A DNA stretch of 64,000 nt from Copromyces sp. CBS 386.78 (lineage: Eukaryota; Ascomycota; Sordariomycetes; Sordariales; Sordariaceae), in the NCBI GenBank assembly GCA_030685235.1, contig MU839138.1, positions 124,001 to 188,000 on the forward strand. Reading direction: 5' to 3'. Below are positions 28,811 to 39,365 of this stretch, piece by piece (positions within the stretch are counted from its first letter, which is position 1; each line of letters opens with the position of its first letter). The notes under the pieces are model-generated. The model saw only the letters and a program-made list of their open reading frames with translations, did not search any database and was not told the origin of the DNA. The translations under genes were made by a program, and so were the position numbers.

Positions 28811-29689
28811 TAGGAATTTACTAATTTTACTGCCCTATTCAACTTTAAAAAGAAGAGATCTATATATAATAGTATATATTTTAAAAAACGATAAATAACG
28901 ATCGGCGGATAAAGGGTTCGGTAATTTAATTAAAATTATAATTTAATAATTTAATTACGAAGAAGAATTATTTATAGTTTTTACGTTATACTATTTAATA
29001 ATTATTTAACCCGTTAAATATTTATTTTGAATTAAATCCGTCCGATTAATTAATATCGTTATTTATAAATTTAATTATATTTAATACTTATATAATTCGG
29101 ACTCTCTTACTTAATTTAATTTAAGATTAAATTTACCGGGGTAAAGATTTATTCTTTCTAACGTTAAATTCTAAATAATTAAACTTCCGAACCCGTTAAA
29201 ATTATAATAATTAAAATAAATAATACTATATTATATATTACGTTCGCGTTATAACGTTTAAAGAGCCCGGATAATAGCGCCGGTAATAGTAATTAAATAG
29301 TTTTATTCGTAATTACCGCTTAATATTCTAATACTTTTTATATTAATAAAAAAAAGCTTATATTTAGGAACATTAGAATTACTACGCTCTAGTCGGATAT
29401 ATAACCCCTATTTATATTAGAAAAAGTTATTAAAATAAAATAATAGTAGGTATTATACAATTTTCTTCTTCTAATTTTCGTTGTTAGCTATTCCTATTAC
29501 TTAAATTATTAGAGGAAGTATTATTACGTTAAGAATAGATTAGGAAGGCGGTATTAATATTAGTAAGTAGGAAGATAAAGCGATTAGCGAAGAAGGACGC
29601 GAAGTAAACGAATAGGATATTATTATAACCGGCGGGTCTTTTTCAATTCTCTTCGATAAATAATTATAGTTTAATATTACGACGTTTAT
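28811..29689. repeat. RIP-eroded AT-rich DNA, nothing recognised
   Basis: RIP-like composition; no frame, RNA or repeat partner recognised. Confidence 0.5.
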
Positions 29690-29945
29690 AATAATTTTTA
29701 AGGATTTCTATAGAAAGTACTAAAAGAAGTTTAGTTGTACGCCCTACGTTTCCCTTCGAAATTAAGTAATATAGGAATTTGTAAAGGGGATAATTTAGTA
29801 AGAGCGAAATTATAATTTTTATAAAATAGATATTTACTATAAATAGTTTAATAAAACGATTTTAAATAGAAAGTATTTTAATATATTAATTATAATATTA
29901 TTAAAACAAATAAAGTTAAAGTATTAAAATAAAATTCTAAAAATT
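29690..29945 (+). pseudogene. Second copy of the degraded coding sequence seen at 1.65 kb
   Basis: A plus frame contains KKFSCTPYVSLRN, then ERNYNFYKIDIYYK and ILNRKYFNILI, parallel in order and spacing to the frame at 1,648-1,900. Stops are TAA or TAG. Homology at the protein level shows that both derive from one coding repeat. Family unidentified. Confidence 0.4.
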
Positions 29946-32900
29946 ATTAAACTAAAACCCTATTTACTTGTAGACGGACGGATTTAAATATAGTAGTTAA
30001 TTTACAATATATTATTAATATAGCTACTAATATTTTTATAAACGAATTAATTAATTAAGAAATATATACGGGGTAAGGTTGCAAAATAGGAAGACGCTTA
30101 TAATTTAATAGCGTTCGACGAGCTAATTATAGTTCTAGGATCCGAAGTTAGTAGCTTCTAACTCTATTTAAAGTATATATGTGCCCGACTTTAAATAGGT
30201 TTACTTTAATTTAATTGCTAATATTTTTGTAAATGAATCGATTAGTTGAGAAAGATGTATACGGGGTAGGGCTGCGGAATAAGAAGACGTCGAAGAATTA
30301 AATTATAAATAAATAAATTACTATCTAATTGTAAGTTATTCGGCTCTTTTTCGGGAGAATTATTATTAATTGGTTCTAATAATTCTTTAGCTTTATTGGG
30401 CTTTATAGCTATTTAAGTCCGGAGGTTTCCTCCGTTGCCTTCTTAATTTATTAGACTTTAAAGGTGGAGTTTAGTTATTTTTTATAGAGATTAGCGGTAT
30501 TAATTACTTTATTTTAAATTATTATAATAGTGTTAATAGGGTGTATAGAATTATAATAAATTTAGTAAGAATTGTACTTATTCTTATTAGTAATTTGAAT
30601 ATCCTATTTATAGATTTAAATTACTTAATTAGGGAATTTAATAGTTAGGGCTATAAAATAAAGTAGTAACGGTATTAAAATTGGTTATAATCGGCGTAAT
30701 ATATTTAGAAAATAATAATTCTTTAAAGACGATATAAATATAATATTTATAAAGGAAATAAGAAAATAAGTAGAAAGAGAAAAATAATTATAGGAAATAA
30801 CTCTTTTTTTATTTAAAGAAAATAGAAATTTTATTATAGGAAAAATATAAATAAGGCCGGTATTTCGTACTACGTATTAGTATCTAGTCGGAAGAATAGT
30901 TTTAAATTATTTATATTACGCAGTTGGGATTCCGTTTTAATATATATTATTTTTATATATATAGAGTATTGAGCGATAAAATAAAGATAAAATAAGGAAA
31001 TAAATCCGCCTAAATAAATTATATTAATCAATTTACGCGCGGCTTTTATTCTTCGATTTATACTTTAACCTTTATAAAAAAACGTAGAATATTTTTCGTA
31101 GCGGAATATATTAAGATTCTATTGTTTGTAGTGTATATATACCTTTTAGTCGACTAGTATATTATTACCTTGAATAAGAGAAGTAGGCTTTTTCGCGGAA
31201 ATATCTCGGGAATTTCCGTAAATATTTTAAAATTAAACGCTAATTTTTAATAACCTTGCTAAATATTATTTGGAGAATCGGTCTAATTCTTTTTAAGAGT
31301 TTTAAATGTATTTGTAGGTTTTCATATCGATTTAAAATTATCCCCTTCCTAGGCAGCCCCGAATCCTATATTTAATTGAGCGAAAACGCTTTCTAAAATT
31401 ATATTTTATTTAAATTGAACTAAATTTTAAAATACTCCGAGTCCTATACTATAAACCGAGTTTACTCTATTTACTAATTATAATTTAACGCCTATTTAAA
31501 AATATAATCTTTAAAGTAATAAAGATTATAATATTATAATTCCCGTCCTTAAAATTTAAATTCTAAATAACCGCTCTTCTTATTATTTTTTAAATACCGG
31601 ATTTCAATAAAAGAATTCCCCTTCGAATTATAATATAATTTAATATATTAATTTAAATAAGGGTAGGAGTAGGCTATATTATATTCGTTTTTAAGGCCCT
31701 TCCTTATTTTTCTTACAAAATTAAGTTTCTATTCCTAATTTCTCATCGCTAATTTAATATATTTATTTACTAAATTAAAGTACGTTTTCCCCCCCTCTTT
31801 AAATCCGAAGAATATAATAATATATATTTAGGCGATTTAGTCCGCTACGTTATTAAATAATATTAAATTCGTTAGAATTATTATTACCGAATTTATTTCA
31901 AGGAATATAAAGATAGTATAATAATATTTAATTCCGGCGCTTTAATAATAATAAATTATTATAGGTTAATATTTTAATCCGAATATTAGAAATTTATCCT
32001 TATTAAATAATTCTATATTATTTCCCTATATATTAATAATATTTAAAAGTATTGTCCGAACTTATTTATAGCTATAGAAACGATAATCCTTAGACAAATT
32101 ATTTAAAAGTATTTAATTATTTAAAATAATTGGGATTTCCTTTAAAAGATTAGAATATAATTTCTATTCAATAGTAAAAATCGTTTTTGCCTATATAAGA
32201 AGATCGTTAACGTTCGAATAAATACCCCTAGTAATTTCGAATATACTTTTATTAAAAAGGATTTTGGTAGGCAATTAATAAATATTTTTATTATTTAATA
32301 TTACGTAAATAAAAGTAAAGTTTCTGTATAGGTCTAATTTATTATTTTATTATATAGTAATAATAGTTTAACGACGTACTTTCGTAGAAATTTTTTAAAT
32401 AACCTCCTTAAGAACTTTTTTAGAATTAAGTTAGCGAAATTGTAGCCCTAATTATTATAGATCTAATCGTTTCAAAATTGTCCAACCTTTTCGAATATTA
32501 TAACCGCTAAAAGGAATTTATCTTTTGTAAAGAAGAATTCTTAATCGCTTTAATAAGTAATAAATATATTACTACTGAATTTTATTTAGTAAGAAATATA
32601 ATTGGAAAGAATTACTATATATTAAATTTTCTTATCCGTTTCGAAATTTTCGAATAGATCCTCTATTAATATATTCTAATTAAATTTAGCCTCTTTACCC
32701 TCCCTATAGACCTTTATAAAATATACGACGACGAAATTCTTTATTATAAACCCTATATTATAAATTATATCGGGATTAGGATAATATAGTTTAAAATTAA
32801 GCTAGTTATTAATAATTATTCCGTAGCCTTTAATAAAAATAATCTTATTATCGTAGAATATACCTACGGATACTAACGGAGCACCCAAAATCTTATATAT

Positions 32901-33190
32901 ATCGTTAACAATAGAAATAACGGATTAAAGACGATTGCGTATGACCTCCTCCGTTGTACAAAATATAATAATAAAACGAAAGAATTAATAGGAATAAGAA
33001 GGGAAGAGAAATACTATTACGAATTAGAAGACGCCTCTATATAAATCGAATATATTAATACTATAATATACGCCCCTATAACTTTATATACTACTCTTAG
33101 TATAAGGTAATTGAATTAATAGAGTAAAATAAGATTATTCCGGTCCGGGAGCCCATTAACGCTTAGATCTTTGGTAGTATAAAGATTAGC
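29946..33190. repeat. RIP-eroded AT-rich DNA, nothing recognised
   Basis: Continuous RIP-type sequence with no followable frame. The 30.3-30.5 kb stretch is a little less AT-rich but unassigned. Confidence 0.5.
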
Positions 33191-33194
33191 GTCC

Positions 33195-33225
33195 TTTTTT
33201 TTTTTTTTTTTTTTTTTTTCTTTTT
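33195..33225 (-). repeat. 25-base poly-T run, possible poly-A tail of a minus-strand retroelement
   Basis: Twenty-five consecutive T, one C, then five T. Read on the minus strand this is a poly-A run, as left by LINE-type or retroposed RNA. No target duplication was identified, so the origin is an inference. Confidence 0.5.
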
Positions 33226-33250
33226 GTATATTATTAAAAAATAATATACA
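33225..33250. repeat. Perfect 11-bp stem hairpin next to the poly-T run
   Basis: The arms 'tgtatattatt' and 'aataatataca' are exact reverse complements around an AAAA loop. It directly abuts the poly-T run. With AT-rich arms it may be fortuitous. Confidence 0.6.
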
Positions 33251-33254
33251 TCTC

Positions 33255-33410
33255 CGTCCTAAAACTATAGTTAAATTTTCTATAGGGGTAATATTTAAAT
33301 TATACTCAGTTAGAAGATTATTTTTAATTAGTTCCTAATATATATAATTAATCGCCGAATTTAATAAAAATATAGTAAGGGAGTCTCTCACTCTTATCTT
33401 ATTAAATCTT
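33255..33410 (+). repeat. Dispersed repeat family E, copy 2
   Basis: Direct-orientation partner of 28,640-28,810. It begins just beyond the poly-T and hairpin, which suggests that the insertion boundary lies here. Confidence 0.65.
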
Positions 33411-34156
33411 TGCTATTGCTAGATATTATTCAAAATCTATATTACTATAATAGTTAGTTGGGAATTATTATATATAAATTTCTAAAATTATTTATATACG
33501 AATAGTTTCCGAAAAATTTATAAAGCTCGTTTAATAACCTTAAAACTTTATTATATAGGTTATCGCGCTCTATTCTGGGTTTATTAAGACGGGGTCTAAG
33601 CAACCCGTTTAAGTCCGTTTTGTACGATTCCCTTATAAAAACGGTCTAAATTTCGAATTAGTTAAATAAGTATTTAACGGATTCGATAAGCGATCTAAAT
33701 TTTATATTTATTTCTATACTAACTACTATTTTTAAGTAATTGTAGAGGAGGGTTTTGCATACTTTAGCTCTCTAGCTAGTCCAGCCAAGAATTTCAATAT
33801 CGTAAGTTATTTCTAAATAGAGGTAGCTTTTAGCTTAAAGGACGTCGCTAATCTAACGAGAGATAAGAGAATGTTTTACGCCTTTTTAAGGTAGTGAAAT
33901 AAGCTTTTAATAGCCGTTATTATTTGGCTTTAGCGAATATTAGCAATAAAAATGAAGAGAAGGAGTAGTCGGGACTAATACCGAATAACTTTGCGAAGCT
34001 ATTAGTCTCTCGTATCCTAGCGCTTAAATTTATTATACGCAATAACTAGACGATCCTCTAATAAGCTACGGTACCTGGTTGGGATTAAATCTAATTGATT
34101 AATTCGATCCCGCAATTTATATATATAGGCCAGTTAACGAAGTACTATAATAATAA
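33411..34156. other. Mixed-composition DNA without a recognised gene
   Basis: Less AT-biased than its surroundings from about 33.7 kb onward. No continuous frame or RNA gene recognised. Confidence 0.45.
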
Positions 34157-34290
34157 ATGAGGGAGGATAGAGAGAGGAAGAGTAAATTAGAGGAAGAGTA
34201 AATTAGAGGAAGAGTAAATTAGAGGAAGGAAAAGTAAGGAAGAGGGAGGAAGAGGGAGAAGAGGGAGGAAGAGGGAGGAAGAAAATAGGG
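34157..34290 (+). repeat. Purine-rich tandem repeats
   Basis: Three consecutive copies of a 16-bp unit 'aggaagagtaaattag' are followed by several 'aggaagaggg' 10-bp units. The tract is nearly all purine on the plus strand. Confidence 0.85.
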
Positions 34291-34988
34291 GGTTGAAAGT
34301 AGGGGAAGTAAGGGAGTTAGTGACTATAAATAGAGATTAATTTGAGGCCAATTAGCGTTCCAAATTGAGAGCCTTCCCCGAGATGGTTACAGGAGAAATA
34401 ATTATAGAATTGAAGAGGAAGCCGTAAAATATCTATTATTGGCTAGAGGTTTTAATATTTATCTTTTGCCCTACTATTAATATTTATTATGATTTATAAG
34501 CGGAAATAAGATTAGAAAGTAATTAGGTAAATAGGTATATTCTAATAAAGTATATTATATTATTAAGTACGATATTTAATATTAAATATCCTTCTTACCC
34601 TCTCCCCGTATAGTATTTTATATATTTTAAGAATTTATTCCTCCGCTCTAAGGGAAAGGGATTAATTCAAAATGACTTATAATTTATTAAATTGAATTAA
34701 TTTTTTTCTTTTCCCTATACCTTCCTTCCTTTATTTCCGCCCTAGGCGCTAAATCCTTTAATTTTTTTATTCCAATTTATTCGCCCGCTCTCAATTCCTA
34801 CGCTTTATACTAAACCTAAATAATTAAAAGTATAGTTAATTATTCCGTCTATTTAAAATAGAATATTTATAAGGGCTATTTAGTAAATATATTATTTCGT
34901 GCCTAATTTTATTACTAATATCCGAAAAGTTAAGGAATAATTTACTCTTTAATTTAAGTAGCTTAGAATTGTTTTTTATAAAGCGTAG

Positions 34989-35157
34989 TTGACGGTATAT
35001 TTTCTAAAATTTAATAGAGCTAATTCGGATTCCTTTACGCCTAACTTCTCTACGCCTAATTTTTTAGGACCCGATTTTTCGGTTCCGGTTAATCTTATAT
35101 TATTTTTAATCCGGTCCCCGTCCCCTACTTCCCCTACTAATTTATTTAAACCCCTAT
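34989..35157 (+). pseudogene. Second copy of the proline/serine-rich coding fragment
   Basis: Encodes SFTPNFSTPNFLGPDFS, then SPSPTSPTNLFKP, matching 7,070-7,210 residue for residue apart from a few substitutions. It ends abruptly at about 35,157, where the sequence switches to the 3' end of a FunK1-like gene, so this is a chimeric junction. Confidence 0.55.
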
Positions 35158-35310
35158 TAACGAAGGATTATATATTAATATAAGGAAGATAATTAAAGAA
35201 GTTTAAAATAATTTAAAGGTATAATGTAGAAATAGTTTCGCGAATTAGTATAATTAATAAAGAGAATTATATATAGTAATTTACATATATAGCTTCTAAT
35301 TCCGAAGTAA
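35158..35310 (+). pseudogene. 3'-end fragment of a second FunK1-like kinase copy
   Basis: Aligns with the last ~28 codons of the FunK1 pseudogene and its 3' flank (47,060-47,210): 'gaaggattatata', the AAAAGATCTAAAAG-type block, and 'gaaatagtttcgcgaatta'. Only the C-terminal region downstream of the kinase core is present. This copy is more heavily RIPed than the one at 47 kb, where many of the corresponding C and G bases survive. Confidence 0.6.
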
Positions 35311-35740
35311 AATTGTAATATAAGGAATTTCGCGAATAATTAGAAGCGGAATAGATAGAGGATATAAAGTATAAAATTATTAAGTAAATTATTTCGGAGG
35401 TAGAGGAGAAGACTATACGCGAAGTAATAAAGGGTATTATAGAGGTTTTAATAGGTATTTATTAGGCTAGCTAGGATAAAATATCCAATTTATTCCCAAG
35501 TAACAATAAATTTAATATAACTATAATTCTACTTAGCGAAACGGCCCTTCGGGCGGCGGTAGAAGATATTTAAAATAAATATAAGGATAAGTTAAAAAAG
35601 GAAATAATTAAGGTATTAAATTTCCTAAAGGGAAATCCGCTAACTACGGTTAAATATAATACTTATAGTAAGGAGACGAAAAAAGTATATATAATAAAAT
35701 AGAAAGAGGAAGCTTTAGGACGGAATATATTTAAATTAAG
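35311..35740 (+). pseudogene. Degraded Glu/Lys-rich coding sequence, unidentified
   Basis: A plus frame gives a charged, helix-like text interrupted by TAA and TAG only: YKEFRE, EVEEKTIREVIKGIIEVL, LSETALRAAVEDI, KYKDKLKKEIIKVLNFLKG. The lysine/glutamate-rich character would suit a Gag-like or LINE ORF1 protein, but there is no zinc knuckle or other signature. Confidence 0.4.
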
Positions 35741-36671
35741 ATAATATAAGTAATAATAAGGGTATAGGATTTAATTGATTATTATTTTCACTTTAATTAA
35801 ACGTAATAAGTAGTTACCTTTACCTATTAATTAAATTATTAAGAAATTTCTAATACTTATTAATTCCCTCTTAGAAAAGTATAAAAATCCCTTTCCCCCG
35901 CCTCTCTAGAATTTTAAATTCTCTTTTCTTTATTATACTCCTATTCTTAAATTTAAAATTAATTTTAATATTTAATTTCGGTAATCTTTCAATTTCGAAT
36001 TTACTTTCGTTATTAAAGTTGCCCTTTAGGCCTAGAACTATTTTTCCGCGCTACGTTTATTCCCCTCCTCCTATCTCCTATTGTATTATATATTGTATAT
36101 TATATTTATATTTTTTTCGCTAATTTTATTAATAATAGGTATTAAAATAATTCGGGATCTTCCGATTAATATAAGGGAGATTTAAGAGCTTTCTTACTTA
36201 TACAAACTTATAAACCGTAGTTAAGAATATCCTCTAATTACCTATATTAGTCCCCTCCCCCTTTTATTTATTATTTAATTCTTTAATTTATTAACTTCTT
36301 TTATATAATTCTTAATTAATATCTTTTCAATATCGATACTATTTCTTAATTAATATCGATATTTAATATCGTTCTCGATCTCTTACAATAGTATTATAGA
36401 AATCGAACTACAGCGACTAGGCGGATAGCGGTCTATAGATTTTACAACTATAATTCGGCTTACGTGCCCAGCTCTCCTGGTTCCTAGTATTTCTAGCAAT
36501 TTTGGCTCTCCCGGCAATTTTGGTTCAGTCTCCCGGTTAGACCGGATTATACGCCAGAAAGGGAAGGAAAGGAAGGTGGTTAAAATTCTTAATTCAAACG
36601 ATAAAAGCTTATTACGCTAGAGTTAGCCGTCCTCGGAAGGGAAAGGAAAGGAAGTTACCGAAGTTTTTAAT
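35741..36671. other. RIP DNA grading into a normal-composition leader region
   Basis: AT-rich to about 36.4 kb, then normal composition to 36.67 kb. The latter part has two near-copies of 'caattttggct/ttc...ctcccgg' (36,495-36,537) and two 'gggaa(a)ggaaaggaag' tracts (about 36,560 and 36,640). It may be the promoter and leader of the coding sequence that follows. Confidence 0.4.
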
Positions 36672-37730
36672 ATGAATTACATTTCCTTTTCTTTTTTATT
36701 CGAAAGCTAACCTAGTCGAACCGGATATATTTTCATCCTTCCCTCTTCTAAGCCCCTCAAATTAGAAACTCCATATATCCCGTCGATTACTATTATAAAA
36801 TATAACGGATATACGTCGAGTATTATATAACCGTTTATAGAAGGGGAAGATACGACGAATGGCGAAGACTTCAACTACGCTTCTATTACTAATAGCGACG
36901 AAATCCCTCCTAATATAGAGCCTACTTCCCGTATAATATTAGCCCTAAATAAAAGAAAAGTAATTCCTTTTCTAGGTCCGGAACGTAGTACTAAGCATTT
37001 CTCTATATTCGTAGCCGAACCTAATATATCGGGAATATATAATAACCTTATTATTATTTCAAATTCGGAGGATTTAAGTAAAGGGACTAAATATTATTCT
37101 AACCCTAATTTTAAGGCCTACTATAATTGTTTTGTAGAATACCCCGATATTAAATTTAATTGCAATTTATCGGGGGATTTTTACTAGGCTAGGCTGAAAA
37201 TTATAGAAGATTAGATGCCGTACGGCTTTATAGTAGAGGGCGATAAGTATTTACGTAAGGGATATCTTCCCGATAATAATATTTATATTATTTACAACGA
37301 ATATTAGAATATATATAAGTTTAGTCAAGAAATTACTTTAGAATAGTACTAAATACGCTAGAGGGATATATAGGACAACTACTAGAATTCTAAGCGTTAG
37401 AAGCGGGAGTATACTATAGCCGCAGGCCCAAGTTTACAAAGTGGGCAAATATATATAAATAGACTATATTAGGGAAGTTCTCAGGGTAATTTATATAGGG
37501 CGCTGGTCCCTATAAGTAGGTTTAGTTTTTATAGTAGAGAGGAGTGTAGAGCGTTATAAGAAGGGAAGGAATAATAGAGTTTCGGGATATATAGGGTGGT
37601 AGCTCAGCCTTATTACTAGGGGAAAAGCGTTTATAGGGCTACGAAGGCTATAAGGACGTTGGGGTTTCGTAGCTTCTCTAGGTATCGTACGTAGAAGGCG
37701 ATAACCTAGGCTTTAGCTCCACTAATATAA
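36672..37730 (+). pseudogene. RIP-broken coding sequence of about 350 codons, unidentified
   Basis: From an ATG at 36,672 (MNYISFSFLFES) one plus frame can be followed to a TAA at 37,728. Its middle is intact for well over 100 codons (SDEIPPNIEPTSRIILALN, RSTKHFSIFVAEPNISG, FNCNLSGDFY). From about 37,185 it accumulates more than a dozen TAG or TAA codons while still reading as protein (MPYGFIVEGDKYLRKGY, SREECRAL, SFGIYRVVAQPYY). All interruptions fit CAG/CAA/TGG becoming TAG/TAA. I do not recognise the family; an N-terminal Gag-like or Crypton-like protein is possible but unsupported. It converges tail-to-tail with the Gypsy fragment next door. Confidence 0.55.
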
Positions 37731-37734
37731 AAAT

Positions 37735-37985
37735 ACTCCTATAGTTCCCATATATAATTCCTGGCTTTCTCCTAACCTTCCCACTTGACTCTGTACTTAA
37801 CCTTGCCTTCAAATATTATGCGGTCCAATATTCTCTCAATCTCATAGTCTTCTAACTCTGCTGGGGCTGCCTCCTGTAGGACCTAGTCTACGTTAGGGGC
37901 TCTCTGACTGCCAGCGCGGTAGGGTTCTAGGAGTGAGACATGGAAGGAGTTATGAATTCGCTAAGTTTTGGGCAAGGTAAGTCGG
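37735..37985 (-). pseudogene. Ty3/Gypsy polyprotein C-terminus: integrase tail plus chromodomain
   Basis: Minus-strand translation gives LTLPKT, a stop, then RIHNSFHVSLLEPYRAG. This is the conserved end of the integrase C-terminal domain of chromovirus-type Ty3/Gypsy elements, where the family usually has a Trp at the stop position. A linker is followed by a chromodomain: YEIERILDRI, then GKVKYRVKWEG, a stop where the family has Tyr or Trp, then NYIWE. Chromodomains of these elements direct integration to marked heterochromatin. Upstream integrase, RNase H and reverse transcriptase were not found; the frame is lost above about 37,985, just before repeat A begins. Light RIP only. Confidence 0.8.
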
Positions 37986-38034
37986 GTTGGGGGGACTCGG
38001 GGATTCGCGACATTGCGATCGATGTTCACGTTGA

Positions 38035-38505
38035 AGAATCTTCCTGTAGCTCGCTACCTTCGCCCTTCTTAAAAGAATTAGAATTAGAGATGATACACAC
38101 TATTGCGTTATAGACTCCAAACATCCAAGGCGTCCGTTCTAAATTTAAGAAAATTTTAACCTATTGGTAATATCCAATATATATAATACTATGAGATATA
38201 CAATATCGTTAAGTCATCCTTATATAATTAGGCTATTACTTTAAAATGCTATATTTCTTCCCAACCGTATACTATCTAATTATTTTACAATAGACCCACT
38301 TTTTCTAGGGTGCGCTAAATTAAACTAGCGTTCTGTTCCTTCGGGATACTTAAACTAAGCGGTTAGTAATTTAGCGCGAACGTAGTACTAATGATTACTC
38401 CAATATGCGGAACATTTTTACAGCCCTAGCAAAAACTGGTTGTGATGAGACTATTGGCATATTTGATCGTTCGTTAGATAAAGACGAGGAGGTTTGCGCC
38501 CCTAT
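38035..38505 (+). repeat. Dispersed repeat family A, copy 2 (best preserved)
   Basis: Partner of 3,998-4,500, retaining many C and G bases lost there. It forms the left arm of the inverted repeat described at 38,090-39,365. Its end encodes NIFTALAKTGCDETIGIFDR; the open frame continues to 38,638 but becomes a Pro/Arg-rich text over a GC-rich stretch, which is unlikely to be protein. Confidence 0.75.
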
Positions 38506-38744
38506 ATCTTTTGGCCTGTCGTATTCCCCAGCTTCTTTTCGTCACTATAGCTTAAAAAGACGGCGGGGTCCCGGCGCGCCACTATGCCCCCCGGCTCGCC
38601 GGCCTCAGCCTTTTCTAATATGTCACTTCCCTCTATAATTTCCCTCCTTCTTCTTACGTGAATACCTTGTGACTTGTATCCTTCCTATCCTTGCGTCTTT
38701 TCGTTTCTTGTGTCCTTGCGTCTTGGCGTCTCCTGGCCACTCTT

Positions 38745-38945
38745 TCGTTTGTGATCCTAACCAGCTTCCCCGTATGCAGCTCTCAGCCAATCGATAAGAG
38801 CTGCCCCATATCCTAGTGCTTAAATGGGATAGTTTAATCTACCCACTCAGCGGCGGCGTTTGGGAGCGACATTTGTAAGTTTGTTAAGCCTTTTTATCAG
38901 TCCGGACTAACAAATACCCGACTCAATCAAGGACCACATCTGGGT
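38745..38945 (+). repeat. Dispersed repeat family D, best preserved copy
   Basis: Matches 28,460-28,560 in direct orientation and 43,930-44,260 (two tandem copies) in inverted orientation. Shared blocks include 'ccaatcgataagagct', 'cagcggcggcgttt' and 'ttgttaagcctttttatc'. It has normal composition, so it is either a recent arrival or escaped RIP. A shorter stretch ('ccccgtatgcag...cagccaatcga') also resembles repeat F at 59.88 kb. Confidence 0.7.
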
Positions 38946-39154
38946 TTACCAAGGGCGGTAAAAAAATGTTCCGTATACTAGAGTGATTATTAGTGCTACG
39001 TTCGCGCTAAATTACTAGCCGTTTAGTTTAAGTGTCCCGAGGGAACGGAACGCTAATTTAGCTTGGTGCACCCTAGAGAAAGTAGGTCTGTTGTAGAGTA
39101 TACGGTTGGAAAGAAACGTAGCATCTCAAAGTGATAGCCTAGTTATATAAAGAT

Positions 39155-39325
39155 AATTTAACGATACTATATATCTTACGGTATCACATATATTAGATAT
39201 CACTAACAGGTCAAAATTTTCTTAAATCTAGAACGGATCGATTTAACGACACTATATATTTTATTGTATTATATATGTTAGATATTATTAACTAGTAAAT
39301 ATATCCTTGAATTTAGAATAAGTGC
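39155..39325 (-). repeat. 85-bp tandem duplication in the right arm of the inverted repeat
   Basis: The units starting 'atttaacgatactatatat' and 'atttaacgacactatatat' are adjacent and colinear. Only one counterpart exists in the left arm, so the duplication is specific to this arm. Confidence 0.7.
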
Positions 39326-39365
39326 CTTGGATATTTAGGGACTATAATTTAATAGAGTATGCCAC

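Larger units (their letters stand above)
38090..39365. repeat. Composite inverted repeat (arms about 330-400 bp, 535-bp interior)
   Basis: The left arm 38,090-38,421 and right arm 38,956-39,365 are reverse complements by eye. Matching landmarks are 'gcggaacattttta' against 'taaaaaaatgttccgta', 'ccttcgggata' against 'tgtcccgaggga', and 'catccaaggc' against 'gccttggatatt'. The interior is of normal composition and holds the best copy of repeat D. The right arm carries an extra 85-bp duplication. It could be a foldback-type element, or two repeat-A insertions in opposite orientation. Confidence 0.7.

Noticed and set aside
38405..38638. 77-codon plus frame starting inside repeat A
   Set aside because: The first half is shared repeat sequence, but the second half is a Pro/Arg-rich reading of a GC-rich non-coding stretch that is not conserved in the other copy.
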